Of a DNA stretch of 64,000 bases, positions 37,102 through 59,990 are shown in pieces (position 1 is the first letter of the stretch; each line of letters opens with the position of its first letter). The stretch comes from Riptortus pedestris (lineage: Eukaryota > Arthropoda > Insecta > Hemiptera > Alydidae): NCBI GenBank assembly GCA_019009955.1, contig CM032233.1, positions 60,164,001 through 60,228,000 of the forward strand, written 5' to 3'. A program made the position numbers and the translations under genes. Below the pieces are notes generated by a model. That model saw only the letters and a list, made by a program, of their open reading frames with translations. It was not told the DNA's origin and searched no databases.

Positions 37102-37410
37102 CTTACTAGTGAATAATAGTACGTTCAGTGCAGCTTTAATTAACAGCGCGTTTTAGTTTCAGTGCAGTACAGTTTTTTTAGTGAACATCAGTGCAATACA
37201 GTGTTTTAGTGAAGATCAGTGCGGTACCATTTTTTTGTGAACTTCAGTGATTCGCGTGATCGTGACTTATTGTGTACTGAACAATAAGAAGTGAAGTTAT
37301 CAGCGCATATTGTGATTAGTAGGGAAGCATAATTTTCCAAGTGTGAAGTGCATAGTCAAATAAATTGTTTAGTGATAAAAACACTAAGTTTGTGTGTTTA
37401 ATTTTGCAAT

Positions 37411-38202
37411 CCAAAAGGACCTTAATAATCAACGTTTATTATTTTTGTAATAAACGTAAAAATATTGTACGTCTTTTAATAAAATAAAAGAACTTTAAAC
37501 TCCTAACTAACTTTTATTTTAGAAAATAATAAGATGATATACCCGTAAATGTTAGTGTCGTCTTTTTATGGCATTTTAAACTGTACACTAAATTCTACCT
37601 ACTACGTACTAAAAAAACAACTACTTTCAGAAATCCCACAAAGTTCAGAGGTCAGCGACCTTCCTATTTATAACAGTATCTAACTGAAAATGTATAATTT
37701 TTGAAAAAGAAAAAAAAAACACCTGGACAGAATCGCTTGCTCGAAAATATATTTTCTGGTCAATCTATTTGGGGCGTCCTAAGCTTTCAAGCATATACTT
37801 CAGATGCATCGGACGTACAAGTAAGAAAACTATATCATAACAGAATCATGCCAAACCACAACTGACAGTCACCAAAATCAGAAAAAAAAGAAAAGAAATT
37901 GTTCTCATGAAAATACTTAAAAATCATCAAGGCGAGGGAACAAGAACCGAAAAAAGATCGTTATAGCCTTAAACGATCTTAAGACACAAGATATGACTGA
38001 GTTTCATGAGTTTTTCCGAATTTTTTTGTTGGATGTATTCAAATATTGTTTGTTAGATGAATATGGAAAAAGGAGGCCAATGTAGGAATGAAATAGCTTA
38101 GCTGTAGAAATTATGAATAGCGCGAGTATCTATGTTCACAGGTGTAGTTCGTCCTTGACCCGCGCCCATTTGTCACTGTTGAGAAAGGAGTTTTTTCATT
38201 CT
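37411..38202. other. unassigned spacer
   Basis: No gene or family recognised. Confidence 0.4.
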
Positions 38203-38500
38203 CTTAGCAGATTTCCCTTATGGCAAATCCTCTTTTGAGGCTCTGCTCATGAGGAAGTTCTTAAAGTGTCTACCGATTCTTCGGGTTAAATTATATCCGA
38301 TCCTATATGTGTATGCCTAATAACGCTTAGAGGCCATAATATTTATTTAATCGCTACCACACCCGATATTCGAGCGTTTCACGTGAATATAAAGAATTCA
38401 TTAATGGTCTAAGACAGACCAGGATGAGTGGGGTTAAAGGCAATATTTGATATATTAGCTCCTTCTTTAAAGAACGTGCAAATATCTTAGTTATTGCGAT
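38203..38500 (-). mobile_element. HINE-like fragment, copy K (3' half, decayed)
   Basis: Begins CTTAGCAGATTTCCCTTATG. Diverged matches to the 3' half follow (GCTCTGCTCATGAGG, GCTACCACACCCGATATTCG, CTAAGACAGACCAGG) and it fades near a GCAAATATCTTAGTTATT word. The TA core and 5' end are missing. Confidence 0.5.
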
Positions 38501-38780
38501 TTAAGTTTCCATCTCAAGTAGCGTGTTACAAAGGGAAAATATAGATTACAGGGAGTAGATAGTGTCGTACAGAATCTATTTAGACTTTGAGTTTGCGAAA
38601 GGGCCATAAAATTAAATTTTAGGGATAGAAAGATAAATGAACAAGCTCCGCTCACAGAATAATTTAAATAAACCTGTGTATGTGTGGAGACTTTTTTTTC
38701 TAGAAGCCGGCCAGCAAGCACGCCTCGTGAGTGGATTAATTATTTATACGCTCACGCCGGTTTGTGTGTGTACTATTATA

Positions 38781-38826
<46 letters not shown>

Positions 38827-38932
38827 ATATATCGGTAGTTAAACCTTTTGACTTTTTATAATCTATTTATTAGAACTTAACACTAGATATAAATTATTAT
38901 ACTTCCTATCTTGCATGTTTGTTTTTAAGGGA
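38501..38932. other. spacer with a TA tract
   Basis: (TA)n at about 38786-38822. No gene. The two opposing short frames here are not supported. Confidence 0.45.
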
Positions 38933-39455
38933 AATCAGCTATTGAGTTCGTACTCAAAACACGATTTTCAAAAAATGTCTTTTTCAATCCTATGGTCCGA
39001 TGGTCAAATGTCCATCGATCCTACCCAGGAGATGACGAAAACGAGGTTCGTTCAAAATATTATATATATAGATATTTTTGTTTGATATATATTTGCAATT
39101 TTTGTTTCATCCTTGCCAAACTTGATATTTATTCCTTTTTTGTAAAAAGAAAGATCAAGTTGGCTAATGGCTGAAATCGGGCAAGTGGGAGGGTGAGTTT
39201 AGTGGGGGAAACTTCGAAAAGTCGAAATATCTCCGTTACGTCGGATCGAAAAATTGTATAGATCCAATCTTATTGAAAATTGAATTATCTATATAAGTTG
39301 TTTTATACATATTTTCTTTATCCTGAATATTAACCGAGATAATTGGATTTTATAGTTTTCGGCTCTCAAACCCCACGAGTATGTAGATTTATCCATTGTA
39401 AACGTCCATGTGGGAAATCTGGTTAATTTACGCAGCACCTTCGTGAAGGACTTTT
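38933..39455 (-). mobile_element. HINE-like element, copy L (diverged)
   Basis: Recognisable from TTTAAGGGAAATCAGCTATTG to GAAGGACTTTT at the right edge. The core is only a few TA repeats. The left end lacks the last bases of the terminus (TTTTAGCAG is lost before AAGGGAAAT). A short local duplication of GGTCCGATGGTCAAATGTCC occurs near 38990. Confidence 0.65.
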
Positions 39456-41991
39456 CACTGTGTGTATGTTTTTAATATACTATTAACTTGAGATTACCGT
39501 AAATATTTTCACTTTGGTAATCAATAACTTGTATATCAATTTTTTTAATCGCAGAAAAGGAAGCTAATGTAGTATTTCGTGAGGGATTGGCTTGTTATTT
39601 AAGATGTCTTACCCAAACCTCAGGGGCTGTTCAATATTTTGTGTTATACATTTTTAAACTTTTAATTAAATAACTTAATAACTCAACATAAAATATTTTT
39701 AAAACAAACAACATAGAATTTCAATTTTTCGTTAAGTGAGCCTCAATGACAACCCAAAAATAATCAAGATCTGAGATTCAGAGTATTTCAAAATGTCGCC
39801 AATCAGTAACACTTAATGAATAATGCCAACATAAGCAATGCTATACTTAATACAACTAACAGAAGTGGGGGTTTGTTAGGAAGTCAAAACATATAATCAT
39901 CAATGTCTTCGTTCGACTTCCATCCATTCACTGGTAACCACTGCTTAACGTGAGGCAATTCAGTAACTACTTGAATAAAGAACTAGCAACCATTGGGATA
40001 TATTGGCACAATAATACAGTAGAGAAAGCGCCAAGCTGGCCTCTTAGGAAGGTTATAGTCCTTCATTAGCTGTTGAACTAAAGAATTTCATTTTCTTCTT
40101 CGTTAATATCAGTTTCATCAGAAAAACTAAAATAATGACTTGTGTTTACAATATATATTTTTCTCCCCCCCCCCTCCTGAAACATTGTTTTAATTTATGG
40201 ATTTCAAAAGCTTGACTCCTGGCTATGCGATACACACTTTACTGATATACAAGAGAATGTCTGATCAGAATTGAATCAGTGTTACAAAATGAAATCGTTA
40301 TGAATCCCTACTGACAACCCAGGAATATGTTAAGACGACTTGCGGGGGCTGGGGTCTGAAATTAGACGATCCTCGTTGAAGATCGCAAAGAATGCTAAAT
40401 ATTGTGGAAGAGACCCAACTCCTGCAATTTAGTTACTTAATATCAGTTCTAAGACATTGAAATTGTTATTTTTCGATGCGCAACGATATTTACTTTATTC
40501 GTTAACAGCGGATAACAGCTGTTCTAGACATAATGCGTCAATATTTGTCTAATCGTCTCTTCATACACTACGGGTGTAACAAGAGAATGACGGAGTATGA
40601 CAGACAGTTTTGGTATGCGATGAAATGTTAATCCAGTGTTTATATTTCAACAGGAAACAGTTTTCATTTCAACCCGTCAATGACGCATAACACAGCCAGT
40701 CTCCATAAATAAATCTATATAAATATATAATAAAACTCTAAGGTTTATCTGAAATTTAAAATCAGTGGGGACAATTTTTTTTTTCGTGGTTCTGATCATT
40801 TTAAGAAATCTGTTGACGAAAAAGTTAAAAATAAATATGCTCGGTTTATAATATATTTTTTTAGCATTAAAACATTGCTTAGATTTATGAGTTTAAACAT
40901 TTTAAAGGCTTACTTCCGGTAATTATATCGAGTTTTATTCGTATTTTATTAAAATTTAGAACCTTATTTACATAAGTATTAAAGAAATAAATATTGCCAG
41001 CTACGTTTTACTTCACTGCCACTAAAATATGAAAGGGTTTACTTGGAAGTTAAAACATGTATTCGTTAATACCTTCTTTGCTATTGATTTCATCGAACAA
41101 ATAAACTGTTTTTATAATATATTCCCTGTATTTAAACGTTTGATTTATGAATATCAAAGTTTTTACTCCCGGTCATTGTATCATACTGCCTCAATAAAAA
41201 GCAAAATCACAGTTAAACCACTCACATTGTTAGCTACTCAAAATAATTGGCATGCCTAAATGAAATATTACTTCACCCCCCCCCCATTACCCTATTTCCT
41301 CCAAACGTCTACCACTTATTCTGGAACCAAACTTTAGAATAGATTAATGAAAAACTTCAAAATTAATAGATTGTCAATCATGAGCTTGATTTTGACAGGA
41401 TGTGAATAACTTTCACAAACGAGTTATGCTGGATAAGACGACCAGATCTTACAAATATTTACCAGTATATTGTGATATGTGTTAATTTTTGAATTGTTCA
41501 ACAGCAATGCCCCTCCCTCCAATAACTCCTGCATGAGTTATATTTCTATTAATGTTAAATATAGTTCTCATTTTAACTAGCACCAATACTGTACAAAACT
41601 AAAACGTTACCACTAATTATATTTTTACGGGAAAAGGTTCTTTTGTAGCAGAATTCTACAACGTATATTAATGCATACCTCATTCCCTTCTTCGACACTA
41701 TAATTTGTGGAGGGCGAGGCAACAACAAATAGCACACAAATTGGCCTGGGTTTCGAAGGTACGTGACAACTAAACTGAACCTATCATCACTTTAGGCTCG
41801 TCTGGCTATGCGACATATTATCAGAGCCCAGGTTTATAACATAGGGCAATTTGTAGGAGCACCTTTCTAATTTATCATTATCACGTTTATAAAACACTGT
41901 CATAGCACAAGAAATCGTAATAAAAGCTACTAGGTGTCGGCAAGCAGATTCTGTAGCATTCGTATGAGGTCAGAAGCATTCGGCCAAACTG
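39456..41991. other. unassigned stretch
   Basis: A 2.5-kb AT-rich region with short C runs (about 40166, 41274). No gene, no open frame of note and no known repeat was seen. Confidence 0.4.
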
Positions 41992-42656
41992 AAAAGTCCA
42001 TCACGCAGGGGCTGCGTAAACTAAGCAGATTTCCCGCGTGAAGTTTAATAACAATAGATAAGTCTACATACCGGTAACACAACACCACCGTGAATATGAA
42101 GTGAATAAATACAAATGATAATAAGAAACCTTCTGACAGGAAGCATCTGAAATGTAAACAAACAGCTCTGCCAACTTCCTACCGGAAAGAAAAACAATTA
42201 CTGTAATATATCTGAATATAACGTATTAATTTGATTGAAAACTATTTACTATATCTAGTACTGTAATTTATAATGAATCAGAATAATTTTTATCTCGATC
42301 AATGAAATTTAAGTAGTCCAAAAACTTAAGAAGGGGGCTCACCAGAACATATTTGCATATATTTCACAAAGTAAAAGTTTAATGAAATCAATATTACTTA
42401 TTTAACCTCGTAATGATGTGGTTCATGATATAACAGATTGTTATTAATATAACATGAGTAGGCGTGGGGGCTTACTGAAAGCGGAAAACTATAAAATCCA
42501 AATATCTCCGTTAATATTCATGATACAGAAAATATGTATAGAGCAATGTTTATAGTACATTTAATTTGCTATAAGATTGGGTCTATGCATTTTTTCGATC
42601 CGATGTATACTAACGGAGATATTTCGATATTCCCCCTTAAGAGAAATCTGCTAAAA
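41992..42656 (+). mobile_element. HINE-like element, copy M (long type, core deleted)
   Basis: The 5' end AAAAGTCCATCACGCAGGGG and a complete long-type module are present (ACCGGTAACACAACACCACC, AACAGATTGTTATTAATATA). After GAGATATTTCGATATTC it jumps directly to CCCCTTAAGAGAAATCTGCTAAAA. The deletion removes the whole TA core and its flanks and leaves both termini. It lies about 740 bases upstream of the first coding exon found for the K2P gene. Confidence 0.75.
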
Positions 42657-43394
42657 GGATGGCTTGTCGCCGGGTTTACCCTGGTAGTAACCCCGCACCT
42701 GTAACCCTGGTATTCCTGTTTCATACCGTTTAGTTGGTCTTCGTTGTAAATAATGAACAAGTTGGATATGTTTCCGGCTTCATCTACACATTCTAAGCTT
42801 TTATTTATCATTAGCCGTCGACCAAATTTATGTTTTGGTTTTGATTATTAAGTTGAAAGGAGTTACCCTTCCAATTTCTCAAGAGATTTTTCAATCCAGG
42901 TGGACGCGCCTGCGTTGGACAAAAAATTGGAAATCATGGCGTCAGGCATGTCTTATTTGGCGTAAAGGCAAATCTTATTTCTAACATCCTAAAATTATTC
43001 ATATTTTTGTTCTTTTCATCCCCACTTGAACAATCTGCTGGATTTAAATATTTGATTATAGTTTTACAAAAGTTAGGGTTCGTAATTTGTATGCCTAGTC
43101 TCGGTAAAATTGTATTTATAGAGTACACCATTAACTTATGATTAGCTGTTTGCATTAATACCCTGATTTTGTAGGTTTATAAACTACACCATAATGCCTT
43201 CATCACATATTGTAAAGTTTCTATTTTAAATCATGATTAGAATTATTTTATCCAATACTCGTTTTAGTCAGATGTGTTTGTAACATTTAGAGTTACTCTA
43301 GTGTAAAAGTAATAAGCAATGGTATTTTTGCTGCTATATTATAGAAAGATTATTACAAATACTTTCACTGATATCGTATATTTTTTCCCCACAG
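42657..43394. other. region upstream of the K2P exon
   Basis: Two - strand frames (42811-42569 and 43155-42934) do not resemble any family I know. The end is a pyrimidine-rich tract (TTTTTTCCCCACAG) that serves as the splice acceptor at 43393-43394. No promoter was identified. Confidence 0.4.
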
Positions 43395-54035
<10,641 letters not shown>

Positions 54036-54120
54036 GGATGAGATACCAACATATGAACATAGTATGAATGGAATGCTGTATTGATCAGTATTATATAGAT
54101 TTAGGTAAGAAAATGTGTAA

Positions 54121-54276
54121 AATAAATAAGAGAAACACAGGGGTGTTTTATGTAAAATAATAAATCCATATAGTTATAAAAATAATTACTATTGTTAAGT
54201 AAGATCATAAATTGATATGTTTTCTACCTGTTTTATATGACTTGTGATGAATGGTTGTGAAACGATATCAAATAAA
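54121..54276 (+). terminator. possible K2P polyadenylation signals
   Basis: AATAAA at 54121 and again at 54271, 86 and 236 bases after the stop codon. In sequence this AT-rich the match carries little weight. Confidence 0.3.
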
Positions 54277-54770
54277 AACAAAAGACAAGACTTCTTTTTA
54301 GATGCAATAATATAAATATCTGTAAAAAAAAATTATCTTTACCTAAAACTAACAAAACCCTGAACAATAATTATATAAACCATTATTGTTAGTATTATTT
54401 AGATGCTTCTGACAACATACTACTAGTAAAAGATTACAAGTTTATTTATTACAAGTCTATACAAAAAATGAGCTACTTTGCAAGCCTACTTAGCTCAAGT
54501 CTTTACGATAGTAATAAAAAATACACTGGAAGATGTTCTTTTTATAGCGATCCATGCCCAAGAAATTCCGATATTATAAAAATTCATCAACATAAAAAAA
54601 ATTAAATAAACATAAAGTACAATGAAGTCCCCATTTCTTCATATCCTCTTACCATGACCATACTCCAATACGGGCTCCAGCTTTCCTAGAAAATTGACTA
54701 TTTATTAAATGGATTAAAGAAAGTTTATAAGTTGAAGATTTTTAATATAAGATTTAATAAGAAAGATCTG
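54277..54770. other. unassigned spacer downstream of the K2P gene
   Basis: AT-rich. Nothing recognised up to the target duplication of the SINE-like insertion. Confidence 0.4.
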
Positions 54771-54930
54771 ACTCATAATAATTTTTTTTTTTTTGTCCCA
54801 GCGAAACCTCTATAAAATAACAAAAAAAGAAAGAAAAACAAGAAAAATCGGCAGGTGTAGGTAACACCTAGGCTACGCCATGAGCCCCCTTGTGCTATAC
54901 CAGGGGTATCATTATAAGAACTCATAATAA
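54771..54930 (-). mobile_element. SINE-like retroposon with perfect target duplication
   Basis: An insert at 54782-54919 (138 bp) is flanked by identical 11-base repeats ACTCATAATAA (54771-54781 and 54920-54930). On the - strand it ends in a run of 13 A (the T run at the left). Its internal TGGCGTAGCCTAGG fits the RNA polymerase III A-box consensus TRGCNNAGYNGG. A weak B-box-like GGTTTCGCTGGGAC lies before the tail. The target is an old HINE-like copy. No relation to a specific tRNA was recognised. Confidence 0.6.
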
Positions 54931-55652
54931 CAGAGATATTTTGAATTTTTGAATCCCCCCTCTAAACCCCCACTATTCCAGATCCGATTTCTGTCAATAA
55001 CAATTATGATCTATATCATTGACTGAAATGGTCAAATATCGAGGATGGTATAGATCAAATAAACATTTTCGAGTAAAAAACAAAAAGTCTTAATTGATGA
55101 TGTGCACTTATCTCTCAAAATAAAAGTTCGATGAAAACCATCTTTAGTATTTAACTTTGGAATGAAGAGTTTCATGGCATAGCAGCGTATTGTTAACATG
55201 GGGGTTTACTGATGGCCAAAAACTAAAGTATGGAAATATCTCAGCTAATATTCAATATAGAGAAAACATCTGCATAACAACATTTATAGAACATTATATT
55301 TGCAATAACATTGATTCCCTACAATTTTTCGATCTGACGCATAATAATGGAGATATTTTGAATTTTAAAAATTCCCTTCTCTAACCCCCCCCCTCCCCAG
55401 CTCCAATCTCAGCTGCTAACAAGCTTAAACTTTATTTTCACATAGAACGTTTAAATATCGAGTTTGGCAATGATTAAACAAAAATTGTGACTGCTAGAGT
55501 GTTAACAGAAAAATATACATATATATAGTTTTGAACAGACCTCATTTTCATCATCTCCTGGGTAGGATCGATGGACATTTGAGGAAATGTTTCGTAAATT
55601 GAGTCATGAATACAACCTCAATAGCTGATTTACCTTAAGGGAAATCTGCTAA
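54931..55652 (+). mobile_element. old HINE-like copy with duplicated internal module
   Basis: The first module is at about 54931-55050 and the second at about 55335-55480. Between them is a segment with GTTTACTGATGGCCAAAAAC and ATTGTTAACATGGGG. The 3' half is intact from TTTTGAACAGACCTCATTTT to GGGAAATCTGCTAATA. The TA core is only about ten bases. Its beginning, left of the SINE-like insert, includes the target ACTCATAATAA. Confidence 0.65.
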
Positions 55653-56162
55653 TAAACATGTTCAGTATAATCAACCATGAACTTGTTGTTGTTGTATAGG
55701 GTTTAAGGGCGAAAAACTACCAGGTTATCATCGCCCTGTAATATTTATAATTCACATTTTGGTATCCTCATCCATATCGCCATTTTAACAATATAAACGA
55801 GGATACAAGCAATTGCACTTTAAATTTCTTTGTATAAACTCGTGTTTTTTACAAAATTAAACAATTTATGGAGTTCTTTCGGGTCATCTTCAAGGGCCAC
55901 TTCTATACTATTGGAAATATTGTATTTGTTTCTAATATCTGTATACTTAGGGCATTCCATTAATATGTGATATATAGTCAGTTCTGTGTTACATTTCTCA
56001 CAAATCGGGGGTTGATCTTTTGTCATAAGATAGCCATGCGTAAGTCGTGTGTGCCCAATTCGGAGTCTTCCTAATACAACTTCATCTCTTCTGTTGTCTC
56101 TTGTCGAATATTTCCATGGACGGATGGTGGTTTTAATAGTTTTTAGTACAACCATGAACTAT
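55653..56162 (-). pseudogene. LINE 3' end (family C), C-terminal cysteine motif
   Basis: The - strand frame 56155-55820 encodes DEVVLGRLRIGHTRLTHGYL, then PICEKCNTELTIYHILMECP, the RNase H-flanking end and CCHC-like motif common at the C-terminus of I- and jockey-clade insect LINEs. The frame itself is open over 111 codons and ends naturally. Downstream on the same strand is a short 3' untranslated region ending CCCTATACAACAACAACAAG at about 55685, a typical (CAA)-type LINE tail. The element is 5' truncated at about 56162. Confidence 0.7.
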
Positions 56163-57536
56163 AATAACACACATGGAAAATGAAACACAGCGTACTGTCA
56201 GGGGGGGGGGACAAATTTCTCTGGAATACCTTCAGCATGAAAACAGAAAGGAGTGATGCTGTAACAGTTAATTTGGGATGAACTGAAAATATTATATTTG
56301 TGATGCAAACCAGTTTTCCAAATAAAATCATCACAGGTAACCATTTATTTATATGTTTATTTAACTGAAACAGGTGTGGGACTAATTGTTCCACGCACCA
56401 TATTAATGAGCCGACAGAGGAAAGAGCGAGACAAAGGTTAGTGAGTCAGTAATGAATATTTGTAACTCCAATTCCAGAGGAATAGTAGGCTTTACTAAAT
56501 TATTTTTTAAACTTGATTTCAAACATTTTATTGTTATTTTCTCTTTATGCCAGCATCTGCAAGTCCTCCTCTATCCATCCGAACAGCCACATCAAACCAC
56601 TACTGCCTGGTCTTTCCACTATTTCTTCTTCTTCCCAGGACACTTTATACTCTTCAGGCAGGGTCCATTATTATAGGTAGACAATGTTTTCAGCTTTGAA
56701 AACCCTGGGCCACTGCCCCCAACATTTTCACCATTTGCCTCGAGGGAAATCTGCTAAAGAAAGAAAAACTCAAGCATAGTTGTTTCAATGAGGGATCTGC
56801 ATTCTACATTTCGAGTGTTGACTCCGTTTTGCCTACTAGGACTAATCTATGTTCAATTAATGAACAGAAATAGAATTAGAGTGTTCATTTATGAAAGTTT
56901 TTATTTAATTATTCTTTTGAAAATAAAAACATTGCCCAGTTTATTTCTGGATTAGAAAAGATTAAGTCTCAATTAAAAAACTGAAATTATGAAAATACTG
57001 ATGACTAAAATATTGTGATGATTACCTAGTTCGTTTTAGAAATTTATTTTTATGTGACATTAAAAAATACAGAGAGACAGAGTTTTAATGACTTAGTAGT
57101 CAGTATAAGTAAGGTTAAGATAATTACAAGAAATTATCAAGACAGATCAGAAAGGCAAAGTATTTTGTTCTTATGGGAAGTTCACGTACCCTACTAAGCA
57201 TCTGGGAGAAATGTTAAAAGGGGGCAATCACATAGTAGGTGACACCTAGAATGGTTGCAGGGTCTGCTATGCCTTGCAGAAAGTGCCCTGATTCAGGAAA
57301 TTCTCTTGGAATCTGAAACTTATTATATACAAGATAGTGATTAGACCTGTGGTCATGTGTGATGACAGTAAACAATTGGAAGAAGGAGAATAGTGCTAAT
57401 CTGGTAAAGGAAACCTTTGAACATTTTTTTTTTTTTTTTTTTTTTTTTTTGGAGCTGTCAACAAGCAGCACAGATGGTGTATCAGAATCAAAGCTTAAAG
57501 TAGTTTTATGATAAACCTGCATTGCCAGTGTTATCA
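56163..57536. other. spacer with a HINE-like stub and a poly(T) tract
   Basis: A lone 3' terminus of a HINE-like element lies at about 56737-56759 (CTCGAGGGAAATCTGCTAAAG). A run of about 29 T begins at 57423, which could be the A-tail of a - strand retroposon, but no body or target duplication was recognised. No gene is supported. Confidence 0.45.
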
Positions 57537-57723
57537 AAATGGCGAGGCTGCAATGGTTAGGACATGTTGAATGTATGAACAACGAGATGCTATATAGTAC
57601 AGTAGGAGGAAACAGGAAAAGAGATAGGTCCAGCCAAAGATGACTTGAATAGCCTGGAGGAGGACAGAGGTTGGGGACCCGTAATTGGAGAAGAGCAGTT
57701 GAAATCATGAGGAATCGTCAATA
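57537..57723 (+). pseudogene. endonuclease-reverse transcriptase LINE fragment (family D)
   Basis: Reading + from 57537: ARLQWLGHVECMNNEM, TVGGNRKR, then LGTRNWRRAVEIMRNRQ. This matches the extreme C-terminus (WLGHV...NWR) of a LINE reverse transcriptase very common in arthropods. Two internal stops and the short length mark it as a relic. The long - strand open frame covering it (57708-57214) is not a gene; it contains the poly(T) tract read as lysines. Confidence 0.65.
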
Positions 57724-59157
57724 ATAGAGCAGAGGCTGATGTCATTCAATGGTTATGCTGATTGGTAGGTCATTGAGAGGCCAAAAAGTTTATTTTTCCA
57801 TTATTTATTCCCCTTGGAGCATTTTTCTCAACAATATAAATGGATTAAATAACAATATTATTGTTACAACAATAATATTGTAACAATAACAAGCATATTG
57901 TTCTTCTCTTCTAGAGGAGTGACAGTTTGGATTCTCTACCAAGAGAAATCAGTCGTGCCAGCATTTGTCATCTTATGAAAGACATTAATTGTTGGATCAA
58001 AATATTCCTTGTTACTTACAGATGATTTCTCACTTTTCTGGACAGTATATTTTCTAAAATCGAAATTGGAATCAAAATTGCAATAAATTTTGTAAGTTGT
58101 CCAAAAATAAATCTTGAAGCATTAATGAAATGGTTTTGACAAGGTAAATTAAGAAGTGCATTTTTGGAATGAAATAGCATTTTTCATTAAATTCTTGTGC
58201 ATACACTCCAAATTTGTTATGTTGAAAAGGAAAATAGAACCCTAGTTAAGACACCAGGAAGTATGGATATATCCATGAAATGTAAATGAAGACTTTTGAG
58301 CTGAGGCTTTTAATATGACTATGCATGTAATACATAATTTTGATAAGACCCAGGCCCTATTATACATTCAACACCTTATAAATAAAGTATTTCAAGCAGC
58401 TCAGTTCATTGGATTTTCAGATTTTTGGTACTATCTGCCTAACTTTGGTTTATATCTGCCTACTATACAAAACTACTGTGGACAACTCAAAATTAATTTA
58501 ATATCTCTCACTAAATTAAATTCCACTTTAAAAATAGCAATTGATTATTGCATTGGTCACCAATAAAACATAAAATTATGTTATGAAAGAAGAAAATTCT
58601 ACGCAGCAACAAAAAATAGCCATACTGTCTGCTAGTGAAGAATACTCGTACATCCCAGGTTTTCAATAAGAGTCATTTAAACAATTGAGCTAGTTAACCA
58701 CATAATCAGTAAATTTAAAGACTCCCACCATGAGTACATTTAAAGATCCCCAAGAAAGTCAATAACATTGAGCAATCAACCACTCTTCTTATAGGTAATC
58801 AAATAAGTAGCATAATGAACTATTACTAATAAGATACAAATGTTGCAATGAATCACACATTTGTGATGATATGATTGAGAAAATGCACAGTGGAACCCTT
58901 TTATAATTGAGGCCTTCTTAGGGCATTGGACTCTAAACTCAAAAAATGCTAAAAATGAACTCAAAACGAGACCTGATAATTGCAAATCATCTTCCAAAAT
59001 ACTTATTGTGTCGACTTTAAGAGATATGAATGTTTTTATCTGAATATAATTAAGTTAAATACAAAAGAGTCTGGTCACATGGTAACATGTCAAGAAATTG
59101 GATACAACTATCATGTTCCAGTTAATAAAGGTTACTTTTATCTATTCATTAATAATG
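57724..59157. other. unassigned stretch
   Basis: Contains a 13-bp perfect hairpin at 57853-57880. No gene recognised; the frames at 58315-58997 carry no family motif. Confidence 0.4.
57853..57880. repeat. 13-bp perfect hairpin
   Basis: CAATATTATTGTT and its exact complement AACAATAATATTG are separated by AC. The surrounding ATTGTAACAATAAC adds further self-complementarity. Confidence 0.6.
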
Positions 59158-59990
59158 TTTCCTTACGGGAAATCAGCTATTGAGGTTGTATCATGATGCG
59201 ATTTTCGAAATATTTCCTCAAATGTCCATCAATTCTACCTAAGAGATGACAAAAATGAGGTCTGCTATATAAGCATTTTATGCAAAAATAAAGATCAAGT
59301 TCGTTAACAGCTGAAATCGGACCAGGGGGAGAGGTGGAGTTCAGAAGGGAAGAATTTCAAACATTCAAAATTTCTCTGTTATTATACATCGGATGAAAAA
59401 AGTATATAGAACTAATCTTATTTACATTGAATTGCCTATAAATGTTGTTATATACATATTTTCTCTAAGATTAATATTAACTGAGATATTTGGATTTTTT
59501 AGTTTTGAGCCATCAATAAACCCCCACTCCTACTCATGTCCTAATAGCAGTAAGCGGTTATAGCATGAACTTCTTTATACTAAGCTTAAATTCCAAATAT
59601 TGTTTCCATTGGACCTTCATTATGTGAGGTACATGCAAATTCGTTATGCGATGATGTCACCAATTAAGGTTTTGCATTCTTGTATCGAAAATGTTAATTT
59701 GATCTATACCATACCCGATATTAAACTGTTTAATTCAACACTAAAGATCATATGTGTGATTTGCAAAAATCGGACCAAGAATAGTGGGAGTTTAGAGAGA
59801 GGAGGGGAAATTAGCAAATTCAAAATATCTCTGTTATTATTTGTCAGATCGTAAAATATTATTGAATCAATCTTGTTAAACTAGTCTAAAGTTCTACAAT
59901 TGCTGTTCTATGCATTTTTTCGCAACTCAATTACTAAGCAAGCTATTCATACATTCTTGTTTTCAGCTTTCAATAACTCCCCCTCCCTCC
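59158..59990 (-). mobile_element. old HINE-like copy with duplicated internal module
   Basis: Starts TTACGGGAAATCAGCTATTG on the + strand and shows, in reverse orientation, the 3' half, then the internal module twice (about 59290-59400 and 59765-59850). Between them is the GTTTTGAGCCATCAATAAAC and ACTCATGTCC segment. The TA core is replaced by a deletion after ATGAGGTCTGCTATATAAG. The outer 5' end is not recognisable. Confidence 0.65.

Larger units (their letters stand above)
36238..37410 (+). mobile_element. LTR-like sequence (probably a solo LTR) split by a HINE-like insertion
   Basis: The left part (36238-36371) begins TGTAGGAGTGATGGCGCC and is less AT-rich than its surroundings. It has a TATA box (TATAAAG at 36330) about 20-25 bases before an initiator-like CGACAGTTAGT. 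The right part (37102-about 37410) is rich in repeated CAGTGCA/AGTGAA words, contains AATAAA at 37359 and ends near TTTTGCA. This order (TG start, TATA, initiator, poly(A) signal, CA end) is that of an insect gypsy- or BEL-type LTR. No primer binding site, gag or pol follows, so it is probably a solo LTR. Target duplications could not be made out and the borders are approximate. Confidence 0.45.

Noticed and set aside
42569..43155. Two - strand frames upstream of the K2P gene as possible transposon proteins
   Set aside because: Composition is plausible but no known motif could be found. The left one overlaps the end of HINE-like copy M.
57214..57708. 164-codon - strand frame
   Set aside because: It contains a lysine run from a T homopolymer and lies antisense to a recognisable LINE reverse transcriptase fragment.
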